64,000 nucleotides of DNA from Flavobacterium sp. (GCA_017983975.1 JAGOAL010000006.1:1-64000); one strand, 5' to 3'. Positions 35,540 to 45,940 are shown, counted from the stretch's first letter. Made by a program: numbers and translations. Notes: a model not told the origin generated them from the sequence alone.

Positions 35540-36280
35540 ATGACACAATTATCAATAAACACAACGCAAAATGTAAATATAAATTTTACGGCAGCATCTG
35601 TAGGAGATAGAATTTTAGGTCAATTGCTTGATTCACTGGTTAAAATTGCATATGGTATTACGGTTTATTTTATTGTTCAAATTTTTAGTTTAGAAAATTT
35701 ATTTGATGGTTTAGATCAATGGTCAATAATTGCTATAATTTCAGTTATTGGACTTCCAGTTATGTTTTATTCACTTATTCAAGAAAGTTTATGGGAAGGG
35801 CAAACCATTGGAAAAAAGCTGATGAAAATGAAAGTGATAAAATTAGATGGGTATCAGGCTGGTTTTGGAGATTATTTGATTCGATGGTTGTTTAGGCTAA
35901 TTGAAATTTCTATTGGAAATGGTGTCATCGGATTGATTGCTATTGTATCTAGTAGTAAAAATCAGCGATTGGGCGATATGGCAGCAGGAACAGCTATTAT
36001 TTCGCTAAAAAATAATATCAATATTAACCATACTATAATTCAAGACATAAATTCAGATTATTTACCTACTTATCCTCTTGTAATTAAGTTATCAGACAAT
36101 GATGTACGAATTGTAAAAGAAACATTTGAAACGGCAGTATTGCAAAAAGATTTTGTAACACTAAGCAAGTTGGCAAATAAAATTAGTACCGTTACCGGAA
36201 TTAAAAATACATCAGGTACCGATACAGATTTTATTAGAGTAGTATTAAAAGATTATAATTTTTATACTCAAAATATGTAA
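35540..36280 (+). CDS. RDD family membrane protein
   Basis: A 246-residue protein with the RDD domain: VGDRILGQLLDSLVKIA (Arg-Asp-Asp-like positions), membrane helices at about 33-52 and 65-84, and the GQTIGKKLMKMKVIKLDG segment. A C-terminal soluble tail (about 150-246) is helical. Its divergent partner is SpoIIM and its product probably belongs to the same membrane complex. It ends 1 bp before the convergent T9SS gene. Confidence 0.9.
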   Translation: MTQLSINTTQNVNINFTAASVGDRILGQLLDSLVKIAYGITVYFIVQIFSLENLFDGLDQWSIIAIISVIGLPVMFYSLIQESLWEGQTIGKKLMKMKVIKLDGYQAGFGDYLIRWLFRLIEISIGNGVIGLIAIVSSSKNQRLGDMAAGTAIISLKNNININHTIIQDINSDYLPTYPLVIKLSDNDVRIVKETFETAVLQKDFVTLSKLANKISTVTGIKNTSGTDTDFIRVVLKDYNFYTQNM

Positions 36281-36281
36281 T

Positions 36282-38066
36282 CTAATAGACAATATATAAG
36301 TAACCAACCATTGGTTCTGGAAAATCTGGATCGTTTAAATATAAAATATAGAAATAAGTACCCGCAGGCGCTTTTTCACCGCCTATTCCATTTGGAACTA
36401 TTCCATCCCAATCTTCTTTATTGTTAGTCCCGGTCCATAAATGTTTGCCCCATCGGTTATAGATTTCTAATTTAAAATCAACAAAAACATCGCGAAGGCC
36501 ATCTATAAAAAAAGTGTCATTAAATCCGTCACTATCAGCTGACACAGCATTATAAATGGTAGGTGGACAATTTCTTGTTCTTAATGTAAATGAAGAAATG
36601 GCAAAGCAATTTTCATTTTCAATTCGTACAAAAATATCTTTAGGTGTTATCGTTGCTTCAAAATTAGCCGAATTTAATATTGGATTTGTTGCAGAAATAG
36701 CATTCGAGTTATTTTCGTAAAATGAAACAATATTATTTGGATCGGTTTTAACTAGATTTTCATAACTCGAAAAATCAAAAATTCCACGAGTTAACCCTAA
36801 ATTACAGTTTCTGATATCTTCTAAAACATTAAAAGTAGGTGAAACAAATAATTCAACTTCAATTTGTGCTGAGTTATTATTTTCAATTAATTCACGTATA
36901 ATACCTGTACCATTTCCACTGTCATCAACCACAGCTGTAAGTCTAAAATTTAACGGAATAGTATTTGGAATTAGTAGGCTAATAGTATTATTTTCACTTC
37001 CTCCAATCGGAATGATATTTTGAGTGTAAGTGGTTCTAATTGCTTCATTTCCTATATAAAAAGTAATTGGCGTATTGGCTTGTAAAACTTCGGTACTATT
37101 TAAATTGGAAACAGTGTAATCAATGGTTATTTCTCTAGAATTACAGGTCGAAATAGGATTGGTGAGCTCAATGGTAGCATCAGGTAATTGACTATTTAAT
37201 TTTGTAATTACGGTGTTAATCATAATGAAATCTTGAGAGGAAGATAGCGTAATAGTAGCATTTGTATCCCCAATCGCGACATAATTATCAATCTCATAGA
37301 TATCTAAATCCATGTTGTAAAGCGTATTTGATCCCGTTACAGAATTGGTACTATTAAACACATTATTTACAGGATTTGAAGCATTGCTAATTACTATATT
37401 ATTTACAGAAAAAGTTTCGGTTGCCAATTGAGAGTCGCCTTCCCACGCAATAAAACCAGCTTTAGCATTAGTGTTATTCATTACAAATAGATTGGTTAAA
37501 TTAATCTGTAATGCATCAGGAACACCTTGCAATCCATCATAAATATTTAGTTGGTTTAAAGTTAAATTTGGATTTTCATATACAATTAATATGGCCCAAC
37601 CTGCAAAATTTGTTTTTCTGGTATAATGTAGTGGTTCAAAAGCAGAAATATCTAAATCAGATAGGGTATAGGTACCATTTCCATTAGTTTGTACAAAAGA
37701 AGTAATGTCTTTGAAAGCACTAAAATAGGTAAATGTATCTGGTGAAAAAAAACGCGAATGCGTAAAAGTTCGATCTGCAACTATTGAAGTACCATTTAAA
37801 TTCACATTAAAATCACCGTCTCCGCTTCCTGCCCAATATAAATAAGCTCTAATTATATTATCTGATGGAGATAAATTTAAATTTGCCGAAGATGAAGTGC
37901 CAGTAATATACCCAAAGGTTGGATTATTTTCGGCACTATTCATAGTGTTTCCTATGAACGTAAAATCATATCTTCCATTAATTTGCTCAAATAGCGAAAT
38001 GTCTTGGCCTTTAGTTGTTAAAGGGCAAAATAAGAATAGAAAAATAAAATAAATTATTTTTTTCAC
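36282..38066 (-). CDS. secreted protein with CARDB domain and T9SS type B sorting domain
   Basis: A 594-residue exported protein: signal peptide (ending LTTKGQ), an N-terminal region with LYWAGSGDGDFNV typical of flavobacterial surface proteins, a CARDB domain (about 295-405, ATIELTNPIS and IDYTVSN) and the C-terminal gliding-motility-associated type B sorting domain with SADSDGFNDTF, LEIYNRWGKHLW and YFYILYLND. It should be exported by the type IX secretion system through the outer membrane. Ligand unknown. No T9SS machinery gene lies in this window. Confidence 0.9.
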   Translation of the reverse strand: MKKIIYFIFLFLFCPLTTKGQDISLFEQINGRYDFTFIGNTMNSAENNPTFGYITGTSSSANLNLSPSDNIIRAYLYWAGSGDGDFNVNLNGTSIVADRTFTHSRFFSPDTFTYFSAFKDITSFVQTNGNGTYTLSDLDISAFEPLHYTRKTNFAGWAILIVYENPNLTLNQLNIYDGLQGVPDALQINLTNLFVMNNTNAKAGFIAWEGDSQLATETFSVNNIVISNASNPVNNVFNSTNSVTGSNTLYNMDLDIYEIDNYVAIGDTNATITLSSSQDFIMINTVITKLNSQLPDATIELTNPISTCNSREITIDYTVSNLNSTEVLQANTPITFYIGNEAIRTTYTQNIIPIGGSENNTISLLIPNTIPLNFRLTAVVDDSGNGTGIIRELIENNNSAQIEVELFVSPTFNVLEDIRNCNLGLTRGIFDFSSYENLVKTDPNNIVSFYENNSNAISATNPILNSANFEATITPKDIFVRIENENCFAISSFTLRTRNCPPTIYNAVSADSDGFNDTFFIDGLRDVFVDFKLEIYNRWGKHLWTGTNNKEDWDGIVPNGIGGEKAPAGTYFYILYLNDPDFPEPMVGYLYIVY

Positions 38067-38177
38067 GCAATTTGAAGCATTAAATTTGGTTCTAAATTAC
38101 TACATTTTATTTAAAAAATGAATTTTGAATCTAATTCAATTAAAAAATTAGTAATTTTCCAAAATTAAAATCAAGTT

Positions 38178-39161
38178 TTGAAAAATTATACTGTTAGAAA
38201 ATATCAATCTTCAGATTATTCATTTTGGAATGAATTTGTGGCAAATGCTAAAAATGCTACATTTTTATTTCATCGCGATTTTATGGAATATCACAGTGAT
38301 CGCTTTGAAGATTTTTCACTTCTTGTTTTTGATGAAAAGAATCTTTTAAAAGCAATTTTACCTGCTAATAGGGTGGGAGATAATTTGTATTCGCATCAAG
38401 GTTTAACTTATGGCGGATTAGTTATTAGCGCATCGACAATGCTTTTTGAAGTAATACAAATAAATCAGGTAATATTGAGTTTTTTGTATGAACAACAAAT
38501 TTTGAAATTGCACTTAAAAATTATACCAACTATTTATAATAATATTCCATCGGATGAAATTGAATATATTTCTTTTTTGCTTCATGCCAAACTTTATAGA
38601 AGAGACGCTATTGCAGTTTTAGATATTACAAATCAAGTTGAGAAATCAAGAGTTCGTAAAAGAGGAATTGAAAAAGGATTAAAAAATAATTTAGTCATTA
38701 AAGAGGTTGATGATTTTGAAATTTTTTGGAACGAATTATTAATTCCGAATTTGAAAGAAAGATATAATGTTTCTCCTGTCCATACTCTAGAAGAAATCAA
38801 GTATTTAAAATTGAAATTTCCAACAAAAATTAAACAGTTTAATGTTTATTTAGATAAAAAAATTATTGGAGGAGTTACTATATTTGAAACAAATAATGTA
38901 ATTCATCCTCAATATATAGCTGGTAATAAAGATTTTAATAATCTATATGGAGGATTAGATTTTTTATATGACTATTTAATAAATAATGTTTACAGAGAAT
39001 CAAAATATTTCGATTTTGGCATTTCAAATGAAAACAATGGATTACAATTAAATGAAAAATTACATTATTGGAAAGAATCTTTTGGAGCACGCACTGTTGT
39101 TCAAAATTTCTATGAAATTGAAACCAAGAATTACAAACTTTTAGAAAATGTATTGATATGA
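38178..39161 (+). CDS. FemAB-like/GNAT family acyltransferase
   Basis: A 327-residue protein with a GNAT-type fold of the FemAB kind: [15 protein letters not shown] N-terminus, [15 protein letters not shown] and the C-terminal [11 protein letters not shown] and [11 protein letters not shown] segments. Such proteins acylate amino groups, here perhaps the amino-sugar made by the next gene's product. The start is a TTG at 38178, preceded by no better candidate. Its end overlaps the DegT gene by 4 bp (ATGA), so the two are coupled. It opens the second glycan cluster. Confidence 0.75.
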   Translation: MKNYTVRKYQSSDYSFWNEFVANAKNATFLFHRDFMEYHSDRFEDFSLLVFDEKNLLKAILPANRVGDNLYSHQGLTYGGLVISASTMLFEVIQINQVILSFLYEQQILKLHLKIIPTIYNNIPSDEIEYISFLLHAKLYRRDAIAVLDITNQVEKSRVRKRGIEKGLKNNLVIKEVDDFEIFWNELLIPNLKERYNVSPVHTLEEIKYLKLKFPTKIKQFNVYLDKKIIGGVTIFETNNVIHPQYIAGNKDFNNLYGGLDFLYDYLINNVYRESKYFDFGISNENNGLQLNEKLHYWKESFGARTVVQNFYEIETKNYKLLENVLI

Positions 39162-40255
39162 TTCCATTTCTAAATTTAAAGAAATTAAACCAGCCTTTTG
39201 AAGTTGCTTTTCAACAAAAAATGAAGCAATTTTTAGATGGTGGATGGTATATTTTAGGGAGCGAAGTCAAAACATTTGAAACTAATTTTGCAAACTATTG
39301 TGGAGCAAAGTATTGCATAGGTGTTGGAAATGGTTTAGATGCTTTAGTGCTTATTTTTAAAGGATATATTCAGCTTGGAAAATTACAAAAAGGTGATGAG
39401 GTAATTATTCCTGCAAATACATATATCGCAAGTGTTTTGGCTGTCATGCAAGCCGATTTGGTTCCTGTTTTAATTGAACCTCAACTAGAAACATATACTA
39501 TTAATCCAGATTTAATTTTAGAAAAAATAACGCATAAAACCAAAGCAATTTTACCTGTTCATCTTTACGGTCAATTGTGTGAAATGGAAGTAATCCATTC
39601 CATTGCTAAAAAACACAATTTATTAGTTGTTGAAGATGCAGCTCAAGCGCATGGAGCAGAATGGAATGGAACTAAAGCAGGAAATTTTGGAAATGCTGCT
39701 GGATTTAGTTTTTATCCAGGAAAAAATTTAGGTGCTTTGGGCGATGCAGGAGCAATTACTACTAACGATGATGCATTGGCGGAAGTATTATTTTCGATGA
39801 GAAATTATGGTTCGAAAGTCAAATATGAAAACGAGATTGTTGGTGTTAATTCAAGATTGGATGAATTACAAGCCGCTTTTTTGAATATCAAGTTAGGTCA
39901 TTTGGATGCTGAAAATGAATCTAGAAAAACCATTGCAAAACGTTATCTTTCGGAAATAAAAAATGATAAAATTGTATTGCCCAATTGGAATTTCTCTCAA
40001 AATCATGTTTTTCATTTGTTTGTTATTAGAACAGATAATCGATTAGCATTACAAGATTATTTAAAAGAATGCGGAGTTGAAACCATGATTCATTATCCAA
40101 TACCACCTCACAAACAAAAAGCGTTAACTCCTTGGAATCATTTATCGTTTCCCATTACAGAACAAATTCATGATGAGCTATTAAGCATTCCTATGAATTC
40201 TAGTTTGACTAATGATGAAATTGATCAAATCATTCAAATATTAAATCAATATTAA
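39158..40255 (+). CDS. DegT/DnrJ/EryC1/StrS aminotransferase (FdtB/QdtB-like)
   Basis: A 365-residue PLP-dependent sugar aminotransferase that puts an amino group on a nucleotide-linked keto-sugar. Seen: [28 protein letters not shown] (159-167) with Asp160 for the PLP ring, and the Schiff-base Lys189 in [16 protein letters not shown]. The ANTYIAS pattern and the accompanying FdtA-like gene at 43524 suggest a 3-amino-3,6-dideoxyhexose such as Fuc3N or Qui3N on dTDP. It is coupled to the FemAB-like gene, and the flippase gene follows 2 bp later. Confidence 0.87.
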   Translation: MIPFLNLKKLNQPFEVAFQQKMKQFLDGGWYILGSEVKTFETNFANYCGAKYCIGVGNGLDALVLIFKGYIQLGKLQKGDEVIIPANTYIASVLAVMQADLVPVLIEPQLETYTINPDLILEKITHKTKAILPVHLYGQLCEMEVIHSIAKKHNLLVVEDAAQAHGAEWNGTKAGNFGNAAGFSFYPGKNLGALGDAGAITTNDDALAEVLFSMRNYGSKVKYENEIVGVNSRLDELQAAFLNIKLGHLDAENESRKTIAKRYLSEIKNDKIVLPNWNFSQNHVFHLFVIRTDNRLALQDYLKECGVETMIHYPIPPHKQKALTPWNHLSFPITEQIHDELLSIPMNSSLTNDEIDQIIQILNQY

Positions 40256-40257
40256 TT

Positions 40258-41538
40258 TTGAATATTTTAAAAAAAATAGTTCAAAATCAATTGTTTAAAG
40301 CTTCCTCTTTAAGCAGTTTTAGTATTATTATTAGATTGGTTACTGGGTTTGTTTCTTCTAAGGTTATTGCTCATTTTATTGGTCCTTCGGGTATGTCATT
40401 AATGGGAAATTTGAGAAGTTTTTCCTCATTATTAGATTCTATTGGAACCTTAGGAGTGCAAAGTGGCGTTTTGCAAAATGTTGCAAAAAACCATTCAGAT
40501 AAAATTCTAGTTGCTGACTTTGTTCGTAAAATATTTTGGATCCTAATTATAGTTTCATTATCTCTCTCATTACTTTTAATCTTTGGAAATTCATTTATTG
40601 GAAATTTGATATTTAATCAAAATTATCAATACTATTTTGCATTATATTTTATAGCATTTTTACTTCCTTTTCAAATTTTGCATCTATTTTTCATTACGGT
40701 GTTAAACGGGTTAAGTTATTATAAAAAAGTAACTCAAATTTCTATTTATGGCTATATAATGAGTTTGCTAATTTCTTTTGTATTAATATGGTTTTATGGT
40801 ATTAATGGCGCATTAGTATCCCTTTCTATAAGTTCATTTTTTTTGTTTCTTTTTTCGAGTTATTTCTTTTTTAAAGCATTTCCATTTCAATTAATTTGTA
40901 AAGAAATAAATGTAGATTTTAGTATTTTGAAAGGATTAATTCCTTTTGGGATTATGTCACTTTTTACTGCTATAGTTACTCCAATTATCTATATTTTTAT
41001 TCGAAATAGTATTACTAATGAAGTTTCAATTGAAGCTTCTGGTTGGTTCGAAGCCATGCAAAGAATATCTGGTTTTTACTTTATGTTTATTTCCACTTTG
41101 GTTAGTTTTTATTTTTTGCCCGAAATGATTAAAGCTAATTCTGACAATGAAAAATTAAGTTTAACCAAAAAGTTTTTTTATCAAGTAATCCCTATTTTTT
41201 TATTGGCGTTAATTGCAATTTATTTTTGTAAAGATTATATAATCAAATTATTATTGACTCCTAATTTTAGTCAAGTTAGAAATTTGTTTTTTTGGCAACT
41301 TCTTGGCGATTTATTTAAAGCACTGTCTTTAATTTTAGGAATACGTTTTTATGTACTTAAAGATGTAAAAGGATATTTAATAACAGAGAGTATTTCCTTT
41401 ATTGTATTTTTTATAACTGCTTTTTTTTTCATACCTCTTTTTGGAGCAACAGGAGCAGTTTTAAGTTATGCAGTTACTTATTTTATTTATCTTTTAGTGT
41501 TGATTTTTTATTTTAGAAAAGTGATTTTTAAATCTTAA
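40258..41538 (+). CDS. O-antigen translocase (Wzx-type flippase)
   Basis: A 426-residue polysaccharide transporter with about 12 membrane helices that moves undecaprenyl-linked oligosaccharide units across the inner membrane. The N-terminal SSFSIIIRLVTGFVSSKVIAHFIG is typical of the Wzx/MATE-like family (MOP superfamily). The start is a TTG 2 bp after the DegT stop, so this is an operon; a TTG start is unusual but fits. The last 4 bp overlap the end of the convergent GT2 gene. Confidence 0.88.
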   Translation: MNILKKIVQNQLFKASSLSSFSIIIRLVTGFVSSKVIAHFIGPSGMSLMGNLRSFSSLLDSIGTLGVQSGVLQNVAKNHSDKILVADFVRKIFWILIIVSLSLSLLLIFGNSFIGNLIFNQNYQYYFALYFIAFLLPFQILHLFFITVLNGLSYYKKVTQISIYGYIMSLLISFVLIWFYGINGALVSLSISSFFLFLFSSYFFFKAFPFQLICKEINVDFSILKGLIPFGIMSLFTAIVTPIIYIFIRNSITNEVSIEASGWFEAMQRISGFYFMFISTLVSFYFLPEMIKANSDNEKLSLTKKFFYQVIPIFLLALIAIYFCKDYIIKLLLTPNFSQVRNLFFWQLLGDLFKALSLILGIRFYVLKDVKGYLITESISFIVFFITAFFFIPLFGATGAVLSYAVTYFIYLLVLIFYFRKVIFKS

Positions 41539-42410
41539 AAACTTTTTATCCGAACTTTTAGTTCTAACAAAAATAGTTTGATAAGTAATGTAATATTTCT
41601 AGCTTTTATAAATTTAAACATTTCAAATCGTATTCTTCCCAGTAATAATTGATGTTCTTTTTTTGATTTATTTAAGCGATAGGCTTTATTTAAAATTTTC
41701 AAAGTAGATAAATTCAGTTGCTTTGTTTTGAAATTGTTTTTATATAAAAAATGCGAACTTAATGAATTAGGAGTTTCTCTTTTTTTTGCTACTATTTCAG
41801 GGAAATATTCAAAATCAAATAGTCTAGAAGCTCTAATCCACAAATCTAAATCTTCATAAGCTAACTCTTCATCATAGTAACCGATTTTTTCATAAACTGA
41901 TTTTTTAACCATAGATGAAACGGAACAAATTTTTGTCGTTCGACCAATGACCATACTATAAATATCACCACTTTTTGGATCATCTAATACAGTGTAATAA
42001 TTTCTTAAAAATGTTCCATCCTGATTTATTTCAATGATATTTCCATATACAATTCCAAGGTTTTTGTACTTCGTTTTTTGGAATGTTTCGATTTGTTTTT
42101 CAACGCAATTGGGTAATAAAACATCATCAGCTGCTAAATCAATTATATATTCTCCAGTTGCTTTTTTCGCTAGTTGATTGAAGGTTTTGGTATTACCCAA
42201 ATTCTTTTCGTTAGGCGAAAAATGCACTTTTGGATGATGTTGCAACCAATTCTGAATTATTTCAACCGAATTGTCTGTACTACAATCATCAGCAATTAAT
42301 AATTCAATATTTGGATAGGTTTGATTAATAACCGAATTTAAAGCTTCCTCAACATAATCTTGGTGATTGTATGATAAACAAATAACACTAACTAGCGGAA
42401 AATTTTGCAT
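41535..42410 (-). CDS. glycosyltransferase family 2 protein
   Basis: A 291-residue GT-A glycosyltransferase with SVICLSYNHQDYV at the start, ADDCSTDNS, LAADDVLLPN (metal-binding Asp pair) and YEDLDLWIRASRL (the acceptor Glu-Asp). The C-terminal basic helical part (KARNITLLIKLFLLELKVR) may bind the membrane. It is on the minus strand, opposite to the surrounding genes, and divergent (53 bp) from the GT4 gene. Confidence 0.9.
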   Translation of the reverse strand: MQNFPLVSVICLSYNHQDYVEEALNSVINQTYPNIELLIADDCSTDNSVEIIQNWLQHHPKVHFSPNEKNLGNTKTFNQLAKKATGEYIIDLAADDVLLPNCVEKQIETFQKTKYKNLGIVYGNIIEINQDGTFLRNYYTVLDDPKSGDIYSMVIGRTTKICSVSSMVKKSVYEKIGYYDEELAYEDLDLWIRASRLFDFEYFPEIVAKKRETPNSLSSHFLYKNNFKTKQLNLSTLKILNKAYRLNKSKKEHQLLLGRIRFEMFKFIKARNITLLIKLFLLELKVRIKSF

Positions 42411-42463
42411 ATTGGGTTTTAAAAACTATTTTTATGCTAAATTAACAAACAAATTCTATTCTA

Positions 42464-43534
42464 ATGATAAACTCACCAAAAAAACCAATAAAAGTAGCCG
42501 TAGTAGGTTATAAATTGGCCGATGGTGGTTTGGAACGTGTTTTTGGTAATACTACAAAAATGCTTAATCATGCTGGAATTGAAGTGCATACTTTAGTTTT
42601 AGAAAATAAAATAGAGTATGAATTTGGTGGAGAATTGGTTTCTTTCGGAAATTATTCAAAAGGTATCAAATATTTTAAACTTAGAAACTACCTTCAAAAA
42701 CATCAGTTTGATTATGTAATCGATTTTCGTCATCGGATTAATCCCAAAATGGAATGGTTGTTTCTGAATTTTATTTATAAAAATTTTAAAAAAGTATATA
42801 CTGTCCATAGTAGTAAATTATCAACATATTTAACCGAAAATCAATTTATTACAAATAAAATTCTTCAAAAAACAAATAAAATTGTTGCAGTTTCAAATTT
42901 TATTAAGCAAGAAATCGAATCTAAATTTAGTAATAATTCTGTAGAAGTAATTTACAATGCAATAGATATGAATTCTTTTGTTGCTTCAGAAACATTACCT
43001 TTTGATTATATAATTAGTGTTGGTCGTTTAGTTCAATTAAAGCAATTTGATCAGTTGATTGAAAGTTATTCAAAATCTGTTTTGCCAGAGAAAAACATTC
43101 ATCTAGTAATTTTAGGAACAGGAGAAGAGCAAGTTTCGTTAGAAAATAAAATTACCAACTTGAATTTAAATGATAAAGTTCATTTATTAGGTTTTAAAGA
43201 AAATGTTTGGGATTACATTTCCAATGCTAAATTTTTGGTTTTATCAAGTAAATATGAAGGTTTTCCAATGGCCATTTTAGAAGCTTTACATCTAGGGATT
43301 CCAGTAGTTTCATTTGATTGCGAAAGTGGTCCAAGCGAAATGATAATCAATAATCACAACGGCATTTTAGTAGGTAATCAAAATTTTACCGAATTAACCC
43401 ACAAAATGAATATCTTTGTGGAAGACGAAATTTTATATCAAAATTGTAAGAATAATGCAAGTTCGAGTGTATTAAAATTTCAGTCAAATGTAATTGTAAA
43501 ACAATGGTTACAACTATTAAACAATGGAAATTAA
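42464..43534 (+). CDS. glycosyltransferase family 4 protein
   Basis: A 356-residue GT-B enzyme. The C-terminal nucleotide-sugar site reads GRLVQLKQFDQLIESY, LLGFKENVW and the family's ExxxxxxxE motif in SSKYEGFPMAILEALHLGIPV. N-terminal acceptor part has GGLERV (phosphate-contact loop). The gene overlaps the following FdtA-like gene by 11 bp, so translation is coupled. Donor unknown; probably an O-antigen unit assembly step. Confidence 0.92.
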   Translation: MINSPKKPIKVAVVGYKLADGGLERVFGNTTKMLNHAGIEVHTLVLENKIEYEFGGELVSFGNYSKGIKYFKLRNYLQKHQFDYVIDFRHRINPKMEWLFLNFIYKNFKKVYTVHSSKLSTYLTENQFITNKILQKTNKIVAVSNFIKQEIESKFSNNSVEVIYNAIDMNSFVASETLPFDYIISVGRLVQLKQFDQLIESYSKSVLPEKNIHLVILGTGEEQVSLENKITNLNLNDKVHLLGFKENVWDYISNAKFLVLSSKYEGFPMAILEALHLGIPVVSFDCESGPSEMIINNHNGILVGNQNFTELTHKMNIFVEDEILYQNCKNNASSSVLKFQSNVIVKQWLQLLNNGN

Positions 43535-43919
43535 ACTTATAAATATCCCAAAAATTGAAGATCCAAGAGGGAATCTTTCTGTAATTGAGCATGAAGTAGT
43601 TCCTTTTGATATTAAGCGGGTATATTATTTGTATGATGTTCCAGCTGGTGCTGAGCGTGGCGGACATGCACACAAAAAATTGCAACAATTTTTAGTAGCA
43701 CTTTCGGGTAGTTTTGACGTTCTATTAAATGATGGAAAAGTTGAAAAAACGGTTACTTTAAATAAACCATTTGAAGGGTTATTAATTACAAATGGGATTT
43801 GGCGCGAATTGAAAAACTTTTCCTCAGGAGCAGTTTGTTTGGTAGTGGCTTCTGAAGTTTTTGAAGAAGCTGATTATATTAGAGATTTTGAAGATTTTTT
43901 GGCTTTATCGACTAAGTAA
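43524..43919 (+). CDS. FdtA/QdtA family cupin (dTDP-4-keto-6-deoxyglucose 3,4-oxoisomerase)
   Basis: A 131-residue cupin that converts dTDP-4-keto-6-deoxy-D-glucose to the 3-keto isomer before transamination. Seen: DPRGNLSVIE, FDIKRVYYLYDVP, the cupin GGHAHKKLQQFLVALSG with catalytic His pair, and a final LVVASEVFEEADYIRDF, the hallmark of the family. With the FdtB-like aminotransferase it gives two steps of the 3-amino-sugar route; the earlier glucose-1-phosphate thymidylyltransferase and 4,6-dehydratase must lie elsewhere. Product stereochemistry (Fuc3N or Qui3N) is not decidable. It overlaps the convergent GT4 gene by 15 bp. Confidence 0.9.
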   Translation: MEIKLINIPKIEDPRGNLSVIEHEVVPFDIKRVYYLYDVPAGAERGGHAHKKLQQFLVALSGSFDVLLNDGKVEKTVTLNKPFEGLLITNGIWRELKNFSSGAVCLVVASEVFEEADYIRDFEDFLALSTK

Positions 43920-45056
43920 TTCTTCATATATTTTTTGCAGCTCTAAAATATGTTTTGCAAAGGTTTTAGTAGCTAAATAATTCGTGATGTTGTTTTCAAT
44001 TTCGGTTTTTATATTTTCATTTGAAAGAAGTTCAATCATTTTTTCTTCTAGTTCTATCTGATTATTAAATGAATAAATTAAACCAACGTTATTTTCTACT
44101 ATTTCATTATTAATTCCTACTAAATTGCTTGTAATTACTGTTTTTCCAAAGGAAAGACTTTCTAAAATTACATTTCCATAGGCCTCTAAATATTCACTAG
44201 GAACAACTGTAAATTTAGCGTTTGAATAGATTGTTTGTAATTCATCTCTTGTTTTATTTCCTAAAAAAGAAACATTATTTAAATTGTTTTTTATGACAAA
44301 ATTTTGAAGTTCTTTTAATTGAATTCCATCGCCCACAATACATAACTTTTCATTAGGATATTTTTTTATAACATTTTGAAATGCCTTTAATAAAGTAAAA
44401 ACACCTTTTTCAGGAACCAATCGTCCAACGAATAAAATATAGTTTTCTGCTGAATTTGAATGAGTTTTAGGTTCTATTAAAATTGGATTTGACAAAGTTT
44501 TTCCCTCTTTTTGAAAATGAGAAAGAACATAATCCGTTAAATTATCTGAAGGAGTTAAAAAATAATCAATGTGCTTTTTGATGATTTTTTTATGATATGA
44601 TTGTTTTAAATGTAATAATGTGTCAAATAAAATATTTCGTTTAGGTTGATGATGTAAAATACATTCTAAAGCGTTATCGTGTTTTAAAAGAACCTCATTT
44701 TTATCATTCAACATATAGTTTTTTGGACAGATGTAATAATAATCCCGAAACGAAAAGATGATTTTAATTCCTTTTCTTTTTGCAAATTCCATGAAATGCG
44801 GAGTTATTGGCGCACCAATACTAAAACAATGAATGATATCGGGTTTAAAATGTTCAATTTCTTGGATAATTTCTTGAGTAATGGTTTTGTGATAAAACTT
44901 TTCAATCCAATTGGTTTTTAACTTATCTTTTCCAAACCATTTAAAAGTTAAATTTGTTTCAATATTATTACTATACTCAATCAATTCATGCAAATAGTGT
45001 TCAACTCCTCCAAGTCGATTATTACTATTGAAATTATTGATAATCAGTATTTTCAT
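43905..45056 (-). CDS. glycosyltransferase family 4 protein
   Basis: A 383-residue GT-B glycosyltransferase: GGVEHYLHEL at the N-terminal acceptor side, GRLVPEKGVFTLLKAF and SEYLEAYGNVILESLSFGKTV with the two donor-site glutamates. It overlaps the start of the upstream GT2 gene by 4 bp (ATGA-type), showing a minus-strand operon ftsE-GT2-GT4. The 3' end overlaps the FdtA-like gene by 15 bp on the other strand. Confidence 0.92.
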   Translation of the reverse strand: MKILIINNFNSNNRLGGVEHYLHELIEYSNNIETNLTFKWFGKDKLKTNWIEKFYHKTITQEIIQEIEHFKPDIIHCFSIGAPITPHFMEFAKRKGIKIIFSFRDYYYICPKNYMLNDKNEVLLKHDNALECILHHQPKRNILFDTLLHLKQSYHKKIIKKHIDYFLTPSDNLTDYVLSHFQKEGKTLSNPILIEPKTHSNSAENYILFVGRLVPEKGVFTLLKAFQNVIKKYPNEKLCIVGDGIQLKELQNFVIKNNLNNVSFLGNKTRDELQTIYSNAKFTVVPSEYLEAYGNVILESLSFGKTVITSNLVGINNEIVENNVGLIYSFNNQIELEEKMIELLSNENIKTEIENNITNYLATKTFAKHILELQKIYEELLSR

Positions 45057-45940
45057 CCAATATAAATTTTACTAAAATAAGTCAATCTAAACACATTAAA
45101 AACAAACAATGATGATTGATTTCCTTTTAATTGATTCTCTAACAAATTTCCAAAAACTGAATACAAAACAGCTAATAAATAAGTTATTCCAAATGCATGT
45201 AATTTGGATACTAAATTAACCATTTTACTATATTCTTTAGTTATCAGTTCTTTTTTGTAAAGTAAGTTTAAATTGTCTAATGAGTTTTTAGTTTTTTCTA
45301 TATATACAGCATTTGTATCAATGTCATCATGTTGAACAGGATTATGAATGTGCTTAATTTTGGAATTCATTTTTAGAAGTTCAAATGAAAAAAGGGTATC
45401 ATCGTTACCATATTTTTTAAATGAACTATCAAATTTTATTTGATTAAAAACTGTTTTTTTGATCAATGTATTATTGAACAAAGTTGCTCGGTATATATTT
45501 TTATTTCTTTGATGAACAGTTTGGTCTTCCATATGTTTTCCATATTTCCAACGAAGCAATTGCTTTTTAGAAGGAGCTTTTTCAGCGTGAATTCTTCCGC
45601 CATAAACTACTTCATAATCTTCAATTTCATTTAGGTAATTTTTAATAAAATTAGGATAAGGTAATAAGCAATCGCCATCTAAAATTAGTAAATTTTCAAA
45701 TTTTGAGGAACTCACTAATATGTTTTTATTTTCTCGATAACCTACATTTTTTTTTAAAGAGATAAATTGGCAATTTGATAAATGATTAATTTTTTCATTT
45801 TCGACATTATAAACCGAATTTGAAGCGTCGTCTTGGGTTAATATTTCAAAATCGATATTGAGATCTAGACATTGTTGATGTAGTTCTTTTACTAATGGTA
45901 AAAGGTTGTAATTGTATATCGTTATTAAAATAGATAACAT
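45053..45940 (-). CDS. glycosyltransferase family 2 protein
   Basis: A 295-residue GT-A enzyme with SILITIYNYN at the start, TQDDASNS, a DGDC metal motif (LILDGDCLLPYPNF) and KYGNDDTLFSFELLK in the galactosyltransferase-like C-part. A hydrophobic stretch at about 249-263 (THELLAVLYS region) may attach it to the membrane. It starts directly at the stop of ftsE and overlaps the following GT4 by 4 bp, so its expression is tied to ftsE. Confidence 0.87.
   Translation of the reverse strand: MLSILITIYNYNLLPLVKELHQQCLDLNIDFEILTQDDASNSVYNVENEKINHLSNCQFISLKKNVGYRENKNILVSSSKFENLLILDGDCLLPYPNFIKNYLNEIEDYEVVYGGRIHAEKAPSKKQLLRWKYGKHMEDQTVHQRNKNIYRATLFNNTLIKKTVFNQIKFDSSFKKYGNDDTLFSFELLKMNSKIKHIHNPVQHDDIDTNAVYIEKTKNSLDNLNLLYKKELITKEYSKMVNLVSKLHAFGITYLLAVLYSVFGNLLENQLKGNQSSLFVFNVFRLTYFSKIYIG

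Noticed and set aside
43386..43688. Open frame antisense to the GT4/FdtA-like junction
   Set aside because: Shadow of two supported overlapping genes.
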